Position numbers and translations under genes: made by a program. The notes under the pieces were generated by a model. It was given only the letters and a program-made list of their open reading frames with translations. It did not search any database and was not told the DNA's origin. Shown piece after piece: positions 15,929-24,537 of a stretch of 26,409 nt of DNA. This DNA is from JBNJEM01 sp051745935 (lineage in GTDB: Bacteria; Planctomycetota; Planctomycetia; Pirellulales; Pirellulaceae), in assembly GCA_051745935.1 (NCBI GenBank), contig JBNJEM010000027.1, positions 1-26,409 on the forward strand, given 5' to 3'. Each line of letters opens with the position of its first letter. Position 1 is the stretch's first letter.

Positions 15929-17421
15929 GTCGTGTCCTCCCTGGGGGCTCGTTCCGGTGAATTGGTGACTTTAATCCCCCACATCTGGCAGAAGTTTTCC
16001 ACGTCCCGCCGATGATTTCCGGCGAAGACCACTTGGTGAAATCCGAGGACATCCCGCGAGTCCTCGACGCGATCCATTTTGATCTTCACGTCAGTGCGGC
16101 AGCCGCCGGCCGGTGGCGTGTCCTGGTTCCCCACAACCACTCCGGTATCCAGGATCAATTCATTTGGATTCCGGAAGCGGACCAAGGTCACCGGCCGGCC
16201 CTCTTTCCACAGGACTTGGAGTGCAACGCCCAAATCCGACTCGGAGTGCGACCGGAGATGATGCCGCTCCCGCGGGCCATCAAAACCGTCCAGTCTGGTA
16301 CCGCAAACGCAATGGGCCGCCAACAGCAGGTTATGGACCGTCTCGGGCACCGGATCGTTCATGAATCCGGGCTTGTCGAAAAGATAGCTGCTTAACATGA
16401 GCGACACGGCGCCAAACACGTCCGCCTCGCAGCCATACGTCACGCCACCGTCTTGAAACATGGACACGGCCATGCACGGGGGCGTGGGAACCACGCGCGA
16501 GGAAACCATTCCCAGACAATCCGACGTGATGGCATTGGACTTCTCGTCGCGGCAGATCCGTTTGGCCGTGAGAAACGCACGCGCCGCGTTCAACAAATCC
16601 TCTTCGGTGGGCTCGACGACCTTGGCCGCGGCCGCCGCCGCTTGCTTGGCAATCTCCCGTGCCTCATCGGTGACTGGCATTTCATGAAACAGTTCGTGGA
16701 GGTTGTCCCGTGGAATATAGCGAACCTTGGTCCCGAGACGCTCCAGCACCGTCTCTTTCCGCTCTTTACCTTTGACCACCAGCAAGCGAGTTTCCTCGAA
16801 CTGGCGTTTGGCGCGGATCATGCGGAAGGCCTGTTCCACCGCCTCGGTATCCAGTGAGGAAATCACGTGGATGCCGGGGTGACGGGCCATGCGGAGCACG
16901 TGTCCGGTAAAGGCCGTGCCAATCGGCGCCCAGATGATTGCCGGAATCCCGGCCTCCTTCAGCGGATCCAGCCACCGCCAACAATGGATGTGTTGCAAGT
17001 GTATCAAGACCGCATCGACCTTGTCCGCCTTGGCCTTTTGGACCCACCCTTTCACCTTTTCTGGATCTTCGATCGGGGTTGCATCCAGTTCCAGGGTCGT
17101 CCCCGTCGCTTCGGCCATCTCCCGAAACGCCGTTTCATACTCCTTGCGATGCCCCTCCAGGTCGTAAGAGGTACCCGGCCAACCCAGCCAATACGGCGGC
17201 TCGCGGCGGACGATCACCCCCCGAATTCGGACCCGAGGGGCCGGTCGCAGCGACTCCAGATCGATATGCTCCCCCAGATCTCCGTTAGAAGTGTTCTCCT
17301 CGGCCGCCACGGAAAAGAAGGGCGTGGCCGCGAAAGCCGCAACCGACGAGGCGACGAAACAACGGCGCGACACTGTGCAACAACTGCATCCTTGATGGGG
17401 TAGAAATGGTAGTTTGGCCAT
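15925..17421 (-). CDS. Tat-exported L-fucose-isomerase-like protein
   Basis: 498 residues. The N-terminus carries a twin-arginine-type signal (SRRCFVASSVAAFAATPFF, about 18-36) ending near AAEEN, so the protein is probably exported folded. The mature part resembles the L-fucose/L-arabinose isomerase superfamily: an N-terminal Rossmann-like region (VDAVLIHLQHIHCWRWL), a middle region with NAITSDCLGMV, and YGCEADVFGAVSLMLSSYL, which parallels the metal-binding/active-site region of FucI-type enzymes. Whether it is a true isomerase is unclear; FucI enzymes are normally cytoplasmic. It is translationally coupled to the downstream envelope protein gene. ATG 17421 has AGGA about 11 nt upstream. Confidence 0.8.
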   Translation of the reverse strand: MAKLPFLPHQGCSCCTVSRRCFVASSVAAFAATPFFSVAAEENTSNGDLGEHIDLESLRPAPRVRIRGVIVRREPPYWLGWPGTSYDLEGHRKEYETAFREMAEATGTTLELDATPIEDPEKVKGWVQKAKADKVDAVLIHLQHIHCWRWLDPLKEAGIPAIIWAPIGTAFTGHVLRMARHPGIHVISSLDTEAVEQAFRMIRAKRQFEETRLLVVKGKERKETVLERLGTKVRYIPRDNLHELFHEMPVTDEAREIAKQAAAAAAKVVEPTEEDLLNAARAFLTAKRICRDEKSNAITSDCLGMVSSRVVPTPPCMAVSMFQDGGVTYGCEADVFGAVSLMLSSYLFDKPGFMNDPVPETVHNLLLAAHCVCGTRLDGFDGPRERHHLRSHSESDLGVALQVLWKEGRPVTLVRFRNPNELILDTGVVVGNQDTPPAGGCRTDVKIKMDRVEDSRDVLGFHQVVFAGNHRRDVENFCQMWGIKVTNSPERAPREDTT

Positions 17422-17479
17422 GATGTTCGGTTCCTACGTGAAAGTACCTGAAACGATCCGGCGTCCAATCCACACGGTT

Positions 17480-17579
17480 TATATTTCAGGCGGTTGGATT
17501 TTTCCGGGTGGAAAGCGGCCCGACGCAAGCCGTCCTCCCGTTGGTCGGACTCGCAGCGGAGAAAGTCATCCGCGACCGG
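17480..17579 (-). repeat. Dispersed 100-bp repeat R1, copy D (reverse orientation)
   Basis: Complete copy on the minus strand, the only one in this orientation. It lies about 60 nt upstream of the isomerase-like gene, so it is probably within or next to that gene's leader. The unit lacks the ATG that precedes most copies. Confidence 0.9.
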
Positions 17580-17716
17580 TTTAACTGCAACGCAGCAGCC
17601 TCCTCCGCCAGCTTACCCGTTATTCTGGACGAGCACGCCACTCAGGTCAAATTGATCGTCCCATTTGTTACGGGCCGTGAGATGAAAGTTGGCGTGGTTC
17701 GTGCCGCCGGGCCACC

Positions 17717-19435
17717 TTACCGTCCCAGCCAGAAGTTTTTTTCCCGTTTGTCCCCTTCGTCCTCCTGGGCCTCGTCCTCCTCGTTCACGAGTTGCGGGCG
17801 ACAGGCCCAAACCAGGCGCCCGAGCAGTCGAGCGTAGAGCATGCCGGCAAAGGAAACAAAGATTCCCAACGCGACCACCGCGAACGTGGGGTGGCTGAAG
17901 CTGACAAACGAGAGCGTGATCGCCACCGCCAAGGCCAAGAAAAAGGTGATGATGTAGAACGTACACCAGAACAAGAACTGCTCCCGCAACGAGTCCATGA
18001 TCGGCTTGGAGATAGGCGTGGTCAGGGAAGCGGACTCAAGGATGGACATTTGAGTGATCGGAAAGCAGAGATACAGGCTGCCCCCGACCAGCAGTCCCAC
18101 CACGGCCGGGTTGGTTCGGAGGCCGGAAAACAAAAGTATGGGCAGCATCCCCGGGGTAACCGCGAAGAAGACCGCCATTAAAAACGGAATGGACTCCGCC
18201 ACCCACTCGACCAGATTATTCTCCGGCCAACTCTTGATTCGGTCCAGGCCTTCCGCGGATTGCTGCAGCACCGTCAGGAAATTGGTGGACGCAAGACTTA
18301 TCGTCACCCCCCCCATCGCTACGGCGGCGACACTTCCAACCATGCCGAGGAACTGGTGCATGGGATTCGCGGAGAAAGCGGCCCCCGCGACCACGAATGC
18401 CAGCTTCATCAGGCCCCCGAGCAACATCCCCGTGACGACCGTTCTGACAATGGCCACCAGGTCGCGCAAGAAGTCGAACACGCCGGTCCAAAGTGGCGAC
18501 AAGGGCGAATCCGGCGCATCGCTCGCGCGCTCAGTCCGCGCCTGGCGGGCATTGCGCAGGGCTTCTTCCCCCACGGTGCGCGGCGTGCCATCTTCAGCGG
18601 TAGGCTTATAGATATCCAGCGAGACGGGGGCGCTCAGGGTGAACTCTTCGTCAGCCTCATCCGATTCCACCACCGGATTCACGCGCGGCCGCTTGGGAGG
18701 CGGCCGCCGGATCTCAATGAGAGAAAAGCAATCCGGGCATTTTTTCTCCGTCCCAATCTCTTCTTCGGTCGCCTGCAGCATGGTATCGCAGACGGGGCAC
18801 TTGATGGCAAACGACCGAGGCCGCGGAGGCGGCGGCGGTGCCGTCGGGGACTCGGGAGGGTCGACCTCCCGATCCGCCGTTTTCTCCTCGGCAACGACGT
18901 CGTCTTGGGGCGGTTCAATATGCCGATCAATCAAATGCCCCAAGGCTTTGGATACGGATAGATGCCGCGGCACCTTGATCGCATCGGCCAGCTTGTAGTC
19001 ATCGGATTCGTCCCGTTCACCTGCTTCCGGTTCGTCGGCGGAGGATGCCCCCGCCTCGCTGTTGGAGGGAGGTGGCGTGTGCGCGTCGGAGACGGAGCGG
19101 GACGGTTTCGGTTCCGGGGGTGAACGGTTGGGGACCACCACCGATTCCAGACAGTCGGGACAGACCATCGTCTGGCCGATCTGATCCGTCGTCGCATACA
19201 TTCGGGTGCCGCACAGCGGGCAAATCACCGGAATATTGGCGATTCCACCCGTCTTCGAAGGGGAATGCGACCGCTGAGATGTCGAATCCGCCGGTGTTCC
19301 CGTCCCGGGAACCTTGAGCACCTTCCGGCAGTGAGGGCACTCACGCCGCTCTCCCGCATCCTCCGCGTTGGCGCTCAGTTTAGCGTGGCATCGCGGGCAA
19401 AGATACGTAACCGAAGATCGGCCGGAAGAAGTCAT
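17717..19435 (-). CDS. Multi-zinc-ribbon polytopic membrane protein
   Basis: 572 residues. Three zinc ribbons sit in the N-terminal half: CPRC/CPHC (Cys13, 16, 33, 36), CPLC/CPDC (Cys72, 75, 92, 95) and CPVC/CPDC (Cys213, 216, 233, 236). They are separated by Pro/Ser/Glu-rich linkers. The C-terminal half, from about residue 310, has several membrane helices (for example LAFVVAGAAF, FLMAVFFAVTPGMLPILLF, FLALAVAITLSFVSF) and ends with a charged tail (NEEDEAQEDEGDKREK). Similar proteins are frequent but uncharacterised in planctomycetes. A membrane sensor or assembly factor is possible, but nothing in the sequence decides it. GAGG lies about 8 nt before ATG 19435. Confidence 0.85.
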   Translation of the reverse strand: MTSSGRSSVTYLCPRCHAKLSANAEDAGERRECPHCRKVLKVPGTGTPADSTSQRSHSPSKTGGIANIPVICPLCGTRMYATTDQIGQTMVCPDCLESVVVPNRSPPEPKPSRSVSDAHTPPPSNSEAGASSADEPEAGERDESDDYKLADAIKVPRHLSVSKALGHLIDRHIEPPQDDVVAEEKTADREVDPPESPTAPPPPPRPRSFAIKCPVCDTMLQATEEEIGTEKKCPDCFSLIEIRRPPPKRPRVNPVVESDEADEEFTLSAPVSLDIYKPTAEDGTPRTVGEEALRNARQARTERASDAPDSPLSPLWTGVFDFLRDLVAIVRTVVTGMLLGGLMKLAFVVAGAAFSANPMHQFLGMVGSVAAVAMGGVTISLASTNFLTVLQQSAEGLDRIKSWPENNLVEWVAESIPFLMAVFFAVTPGMLPILLFSGLRTNPAVVGLLVGGSLYLCFPITQMSILESASLTTPISKPIMDSLREQFLFWCTFYIITFFLALAVAITLSFVSFSHPTFAVVALGIFVSFAGMLYARLLGRLVWACRPQLVNEEDEAQEDEGDKREKNFWLGR

Positions 19436-19832
19436 TTTGACAGCCTCGACTGGTAACTCGAGCGGGCCCTGGCACGGGACTCATGCCCGCTCCTGGTTAA
19501 AATCGAACAGCGTGTCCCACATGTCGTCGAGCGGTCCTCCCAGGCCGTGGGCGGATTCCCCGATGGCCTGGAGGCGTCCTCGCTCCTCCGGAATTGAGCA
19601 TGAGCCGGCTCCGGCGGCGGTTTCACGGATGGGAACGGTCCACGTTGATGGCGAAGGCCGGCGCTGATGGTTCGTGCGACTCGTGTATCCGTGTTCTCCG
19701 ACAGCCGTGACGCGATTGGGGATCTATTCTCCCTGTTTCGTTTTTCCCGAGGCAACTCCGAGGCACTTCGCAATGGATGGGCTTGGCTACATTCCAGTGC
19801 GGCTTCACTCTTGCTTGACCGGCGGCGTGACT
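19436..19832. other. Intergenic region between frr and the zinc-ribbon gene
   Basis: About 400 nt without a supported gene. On the minus strand a frame ending with TGA at 19483-19481 reads protein-like (EERGRLQAIGESAHGLGG, then LDDMWDTLFDFNQERA). It is bounded upstream by a stop near 19720 and has no usable start codon, so it may be a relic or a small gene with a broken start. No terminator for frr is evident. Confidence 0.4.
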
Positions 19833-20390
19833 CTACTCCATCACATCAGCCTCTCGTTTCTCGGCCATCTCCGCCGCTTGGCCTTCGTATTTCTTCGTGG
19901 CGTCCTGAATCTCTTGTTTCATGTCATCGCGTTCGTCTTCACTGATCTCCTTGTTTTTCTCGGCCTGATCCAGTGCTTTGTTGGCGTCGCGGCGAACATT
20001 TCGGATGGATACCTTCGTTTCCTCGGACAATTCCTTGATGCGCGATACCATCTTCTTCCGCTGTTCATTCGAGAGCGGCGGGATGTTGATCCGAATCAGA
20101 CGTCCGTCGTTCTGAGGATTGAATCCCAGTTCACTGGCGAGAATCGCCTTTTCGATATCCTTGATGGTTCCTGGATCATACGGGCGAATCACGACCTGAG
20201 TGGGTTCCGGGGCGCCAATGGTGGCCAGCTGCTTCATGGGCGTGGGCGCTCCATAGGCATCGACCCGTAGCGAATCAACCAACCCAGGGTTCGCTCGCCC
20301 GGTGCGAATTCCGCCCAGATTCTGCTTAAATACCTCGATTGCTTTTTCCATCCGGGCCTCGGCATCAAGAACAATCTCATCCGCGGACAT
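19833..20390 (-). CDS. frr: Ribosome recycling factor
   Basis: Splits post-termination ribosomes together with EF-G. 185 residues, the family norm. Typical stretches are the N-terminal helix MEKAIEVFKQNLGGIRTGRANPG, then YGAPTPMKQLATI, IRPYDPGTIKDIEKAI, the NDGRLIRINIPPLSNEQRKK block, and RNVRRDANKALDQAEKNKEISEDE. ATG 20390 is preceded by GGGGAG. An upstream in-frame start at 20417 would add nine residues. It lies 128 nt after pyrH and is the last gene of the rpsB-tsf-pyrH-frr group. Confidence 0.96.
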   Translation of the reverse strand: MSADEIVLDAEARMEKAIEVFKQNLGGIRTGRANPGLVDSLRVDAYGAPTPMKQLATIGAPEPTQVVIRPYDPGTIKDIEKAILASELGFNPQNDGRLIRINIPPLSNEQRKKMVSRIKELSEETKVSIRNVRRDANKALDQAEKNKEISEDERDDMKQEIQDATKKYEGQAAEMAEKREADVME

Positions 20391-20518
20391 GGTCTCTCCC
20401 CACTCGAATTGCGACAACTGCCATCACTTACTGGCTGAATCTGGCTGCCCCGAACGTTGCCCCAGCTTCGTTTAGTGTACCCGAAGCGATCGCGACCGCC
20501 AAGCAACCCTCGTCCCAG

Positions 20519-21298
20519 CTAGCGGGGATGGTCCTTCGCCCCCTGGTCATCGGGCGGTGATTTTCGAGGGCCAATAATCGTGCCGATTTTCTCTCCGCGC
20601 ACCGCCCGCTGAATGTTTCCATCCTGTTGATAATTGAATACCAGAATGGGGACCGAACGCTCCATGCAATGGGCAATCGCCGTACTGTCCATGAACCGCA
20701 AACCCTGCTCCCGAACCGTTTGATAGTCGAGTTGTTCGTAGAGAATGGCCCGCGGGTTTTGCTCTGGATCGTCGCTGTAGACCCCGTCGACCCGGGTTGC
20801 TTTGAGCAGAATATCGGCTTCCAATTCCAGGGCTCGCAAGGCGGCCGCGGTGTCGGTGGTCACGAACGGTCCCCCGGTTCCCGCCACCAAAATGACCACT
20901 CGATTCTTGGCGAGATGGGACTGCGCCCGACGCCGTATGTAGGGCTCCGCCACCCCGTGCATGCGAATGGCTGTCATGAGTCGGGTGCTACATCCGAAGG
21001 ACTCCAACGCATCCTGCAACGCCAGCCCGTTGATGACCGTCGCCAACATGCCCATGTAATGGGCGGTGGCTTCGTGGATTCCCTTGCTGTGATCCGTAAA
21101 GTTGGCCCCCCGCAGGATGTTCCCGCCTCCGATGACCACCGCGATCTCACATCCCATTTGCTGGGCTTGACGAATTTGCCTCGCGATATCGAGCACTTCA
21201 TCCATGCAGATCCCACGTTCGCCGGCAGCCGTGAAGCTCTCGCCCGAAAGTTTGAGTAAGACGCGATGATACCGCGGCGGTTGCTCGTCTCGTGCCAT
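20519..21298 (-). CDS. pyrH: UMP kinase
   Basis: Phosphorylates UMP to UDP with ATP; a hexameric amino-acid-kinase-fold enzyme of pyrimidine metabolism. About 259 residues, slightly longer than the usual 240. Motifs are the N-terminal RVLLKLSGESF, GGGNILRG, YMGMLATVINGLAL, the GTGGPFVTTDTAAALRA block, KATRVDGVYSDDPEQNP, and a final IVGT-like GTIIGP. ATG 21298 is preceded by AGGAG at about 9 nt. GTG 21301 and TTG 21304 are also in frame, so the start is uncertain by two codons. Confidence 0.96.
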   Translation of the reverse strand: MARDEQPPRYHRVLLKLSGESFTAAGERGICMDEVLDIARQIRQAQQMGCEIAVVIGGGNILRGANFTDHSKGIHEATAHYMGMLATVINGLALQDALESFGCSTRLMTAIRMHGVAEPYIRRRAQSHLAKNRVVILVAGTGGPFVTTDTAAALRALELEADILLKATRVDGVYSDDPEQNPRAILYEQLDYQTVREQGLRFMDSTAIAHCMERSVPILVFNYQQDGNIQRAVRGEKIGTIIGPRKSPPDDQGAKDHPR

Positions 21299-21429
21299 CA
21301 CCAATCACTCCTCGCCAGGCGGAGCGGATTTCGCGTTCCGCCCCGCCCTCTATGCCGGAAGTTCCGCCAATCGCGGCGAGGCTCTCATGAGTATCCCGCC
21401 GATCCGGTGGACGCGCTGATCCAGCTGAT

Positions 21430-22263
21430 CTAACTGGCGCCCAGTTCCCAGTGTACAAACCGTTTGATGGTCATGCCCTGCTGTTTGGCATATTTGCCAA
21501 CGGTCATCTTGTCGTCTTTGACAAACGGCTGCTCGCAGAGTACACATTCCGAGTAAAAGTTGCGGAGTCGCCCTTCGACCATCTTCTCGACAATGTGGTC
21601 CGGTTTGCCTTCCTTCAAAGCGGCCTCGCGCAGAATCTCGCGTTCTTTCTCCACGTCCTTCGGATCCAGATCCTCGATATTCAGAACCTGAGGACGCATG
21701 GCGGCGACATGCATGCACACGTCTTTAGCCGCTCGTTCATTGCCCCCTTCCACTTCCACCAACACGCCGGCGACGGTCTTGGCATTGTGGCTATACCCAG
21801 CACAGGGACTGTCAATACGAATCAGCCGCCCGACGTTGAAGACCTCGCGGATGCGATTAAACAGATCCGCCTTCTGGTCCCCCAAGGTCATGCCTTTCTT
21901 GCTGGGCGAAGGCTGCTCCAGCAACTCTTCCCCCGTCGTGGCTCCCGGTCCCAATGCCAGCTGGGTGGCTAGATCGTCGGCCAACTGAACGAACTCTTCG
22001 TTTTGCGTGACCGGAGCGCTCTCACACTTTAGCTCCACCATCGCCGCCGTCTTCTTGTCCAGTCCGGAGTAGATCCCGAAACGACCAAACTCCGTCTCCC
22101 GGCCCGCTCGCTTCACCTCCAATTTCTCGCCCGACTTCCGCAACAACTCAATGGCTTTCGCCTCGTCGCCAGCGGCTTCGGTCAAAGCGCGTTTGCAGTC
22201 CATTAACGGTAATCCCGTCTTTTCGCGAAACGCTTTGACAGCTTGTGCTGTTATCTCAGCCAT
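21430..22263 (-). CDS. tsf: Elongation factor Ts
   Basis: Nucleotide exchange factor for EF-Tu. 277 residues. The N-terminal UBA-like domain has VKAFREKTGLPLMDCKRAL with the MDCK signature. The core contains VGRLIRID, VEVEGGNERAAKD and HVAAMRPQVL, and the end has FVKDDKMTVGKYAKQ. ATG 22263 is preceded by AGGGGATGAG; two earlier in-frame starts exist up to 22284. An unusually long gap of about 390 nt, holding an R1 copy and a possible terminator, separates it from rpsB. Confidence 0.95.
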   Translation of the reverse strand: MAEITAQAVKAFREKTGLPLMDCKRALTEAAGDEAKAIELLRKSGEKLEVKRAGRETEFGRFGIYSGLDKKTAAMVELKCESAPVTQNEEFVQLADDLATQLALGPGATTGEELLEQPSPSKKGMTLGDQKADLFNRIREVFNVGRLIRIDSPCAGYSHNAKTVAGVLVEVEGGNERAAKDVCMHVAAMRPQVLNIEDLDPKDVEKEREILREAALKEGKPDHIVEKMVEGRLRNFYSECVLCEQPFVKDDKMTVGKYAKQQGMTIKRFVHWELGAS

Positions 22264-22289
22264 AATCTCATCCCCTCTCATCAAATATA

Positions 22290-22389
22290 CCGGTCACGGA
22301 TGGCTTTCTCCGCCGCGAGTCCGACCAACGGGAGGACGGCTTGCGTCGGGCAGCTTTCCACCCGGAAAAATCCAACCGCCTGAAATATA
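22290..22389 (+). repeat. Dispersed 100-bp repeat R1, copy E, in the rpsB-tsf gap
   Basis: Complete copy, antisense to tsf, ending 27 nt upstream of the chosen tsf start. If rpsB and tsf are co-transcribed, the mRNA carries the reverse complement of R1 just before the tsf ribosome-binding site. Confidence 0.9.
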
Positions 22390-22431
22390 CCCGCCCTTGG
22401 AATCAAGCCAAAGCGCGCGCCTTCCGCAGTC

Positions 22432-22450
22432 AAAAACGCCCCCCCCGGCG
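22432..22450 (-). terminator. Weak terminator-like hairpin between rpsB and tsf
   Basis: On the minus strand CGCC, a G-run loop and GGCG are followed directly by TTTTT. The stem is only 4 bp, so termination would be partial at best. Its place between two normally coupled genes gives it interest as an attenuator. Confidence 0.3.
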
Positions 22451-22654
22451 ATCCTAAAGGGGCAAAACCTTGGTGGCGAACCGCACACAAAGCATCGGAA
22501 GGACGAGGAAACCGGGATCGGACCGCCATGTCGGCAATCGAACCCCCCAGTATGCAATCCTCGAAACCGGACGGTTCCGGCTTGCCGACGCGCCGGAGGT
22601 TTTCTCCTCGCGCGCGTTCACGTTTCCCCGTTATCGCCGATTACCGTTGGCTCC

Positions 22655-23548
22655 CTATGCCTCCTCTGACGATGTTCCCTCCGACGACGTCGCGTCGGAC
22701 GTTCCTGCCGACTCCGGCGGCGGAGCTTGCGATGCCGACCCGGCGGCGGGGGGGACGGTCTCGGGCGTGGTCGCGCCCTCGCCTTGAGCGGCCTCGTTGC
22801 CGGCCGTCGACGCCTTCTCCTGCAAGGCCGCCTCCGACTTGCCGGCCAATACCGCGTCCGCCAATAACCGCATGACCAACTCGATGGACCGGATACCGTC
22901 ATCATTTCCAGGAATTGGCAGATCGACCAAATCCGGGTCGCAATCGGTATCAATCAAAGCAATCGTTGTCGTTCCCAACCGTCTCGCTTCGCGAACCGCG
23001 TTCTTTTCCTTTCGCGGATCGACCACCACGAGGCACTCGGGCAAGCGATTCATGGTGCGCAAACCATTGAGGTTTCGATACATTTTGCGATACTCGCGGG
23101 CCAAGGCCGATTGCATTTTTTTGGAATATTCGGCCAGTCGGTCACTAGCGCGCAGCTCTTCCAGCTCCTCCAGACGCCCCAGTCGGCTGCGAATGGTCCG
23201 GAAATTGGTCAGTGCCCCGCCCAGCCAGCGTTCCGCCACAAAGGGCATGCCGCACCGCAAGGCTTCCCGTTCAATGGTTCCAGCCGCTTGGCGTTTGGTC
23301 CCCACGAACAGAACCAAACTTCCGTTTGACGCGACTTCGTTGAGATATTTTTGGGCCCGCAACAGGCCCCGCATGGTCTCGCGGATATCGATAATGTGGA
23401 TCTGGTTCTTGCGGGCATACACATAGGGTGCCATTTTCGGGTTCCACAAACTGGCTCGATGCCCAAAGTGCACCCCCGCCGCGACCAGTTCTTGCACCAA
23501 CGTTTTAGCTTCTGTTGTTTTCGGTTCCAGGACGTTTGCTCCCGACAT
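22655..23548 (-). CDS. rpsB: 30S ribosomal protein S2 with an extended C-terminus
   Basis: Primary small-subunit protein. 297 residues. The S2 core covers about residues 1-235: AGVHFGHRASLWNPKM, the YARKNQIHIIDIRET block, FVGTKRQA, ERWLGGALTNF, and DTDCDPDLVDLPIPGNDD. A tail of about 60 residues rich in Ala, Pro, Glu, Ser and Thr follows and is probably disordered; typical S2 is about 240 residues. ATG 23548 follows AGGAG at about 8 nt. The frame continues upstream to 23710 without S2-like residues, so that extension is rejected. Confidence 0.95.
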   Translation of the reverse strand: MSGANVLEPKTTEAKTLVQELVAAGVHFGHRASLWNPKMAPYVYARKNQIHIIDIRETMRGLLRAQKYLNEVASNGSLVLFVGTKRQAAGTIEREALRCGMPFVAERWLGGALTNFRTIRSRLGRLEELEELRASDRLAEYSKKMQSALAREYRKMYRNLNGLRTMNRLPECLVVVDPRKEKNAVREARRLGTTTIALIDTDCDPDLVDLPIPGNDDGIRSIELVMRLLADAVLAGKSEAALQEKASTAGNEAAQGEGATTPETVPPAAGSASQAPPPESAGTSDATSSEGTSSEEA

Positions 23549-24181
23549 AACACTGACTCCTGTCTGCAGGTGAACCGGCTGGGCATGGCTTCCCGAACAC
23601 GCCGCTTTCACGACATGGCCCCCGGATCGGAGGGTGCCCCGAAAACGCACTGACCGCTTTTCGGCGGATGGGGTCCGCAAGTGACAAGGTTGTTGGGGGG
23701 AGCTTCGCATCCCCCGCTTAGCCCTGCCCCGCGGCCCTCGTCCTCGCCGCCGCGAATCAGCCTATTATTCTTCGGCGGGCCCTGCCTTCCCGGGCGGATA
23801 TATCTACCCAAAAAGAAGGGGGGCGCCACAGGCCTGCGGCCTTCGCCACTCCAAGTTCAAAGTAAGAAAAAGAGGAAACACAGCTTTTAATCCCCGCATG
23901 AGCATCCGCGGAGGGATTCGACAAGCCCTGCACTGTACCAGGGAGCCCCAGACGGGTCAATCCGCGCGCCGCCAATCCACCAGCGGAAATCGTCGCCCTC
24001 GGGCCACCGTGGGCGTGGCGGCTTGAAAAGCTGGCCTTGACATGAGGTTATGAAGATGGGGTAGATCCGTGTTTTTCTGCCAGGTTGGATGCCCGAAATC
24101 GGAAGCAGGCCGTCATGTCCCAGGTTTTGTCGATCAAGGAAACCGAAGAAGTCGATTGGTTTTGGCACGGCTTTCGAACCG
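23549..24181. other. rpsB leader and upstream region
   Basis: No gene is supported. GC-rich runs (for example the inverted AGGCC-TGC-GGCCT near 23829-23841) and the T-rich stretch TTCTTTTTGGGTAGATATATCC on the minus strand near 23797-23818 lie where the rpsB promoter and leader would be expected. I could not define clean -35/-10 boxes or a known S2-leader structure by eye. Confidence 0.4.
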
Positions 24182-24436
24182 GGTAGCCGTTCACGGGTGC
24201 CGCTACACGGCTTGGACACGCATGGCCCGCATCGATGCCACGGGCTTGTCCCGTGGTGGTTCACGTTCGCCGCTACAAACTGGCCAGAAACACTACTCCT
24301 GGCCGTCGGTAGCGTGGAACGTAACGGACCACGGGACAAGCCCGTGGCATTTGCACCCGGCAAAACCCTTGTTCAAGATGTGCAGCGGAAGTGCGAACGT
24401 CCCCGGACATCAGTCTTTTGTTCGTGAACGGTTACC
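24182..24436. mobile_element. MITE-like element with terminal inverted repeats and a nested palindrome
   Basis: The ends are GGTAGCCGTTCACG (24182-24195) and, inverted, GGTAACCGTTCACG (24436-24423), 13 of 14 identical. Both ends are flanked by the direct repeat GAACCG (24176-24181 and 24437-24442), as a target duplication would be. Inside are two inverted 34-nt arms (24235-24268 and 24317-24350), differing at a few positions, each itself a hairpin CCACGGG-5nt-CCCGTGG. No transposase is encoded, so it would be a non-autonomous element moved in trans. Confidence 0.65.
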
Positions 24437-24537
24437 GAACCGGAAACACGTGACGGAAAAACCGGAAGCCCCATAACTCCCCAAAACCCCAAGTTTTCAA
24501 CTTGCCAGTCGCGGCCTGGCGGCTGGTGGGGGACCCC

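Noticed and set aside
22490..22600. Possible tRNA on the minus strand (GGGTTCGATTGC resembles a T-arm)
   Set aside because: The flanking bases cannot form a 5-bp T-stem, and no acceptor or anticodon stem could be found.
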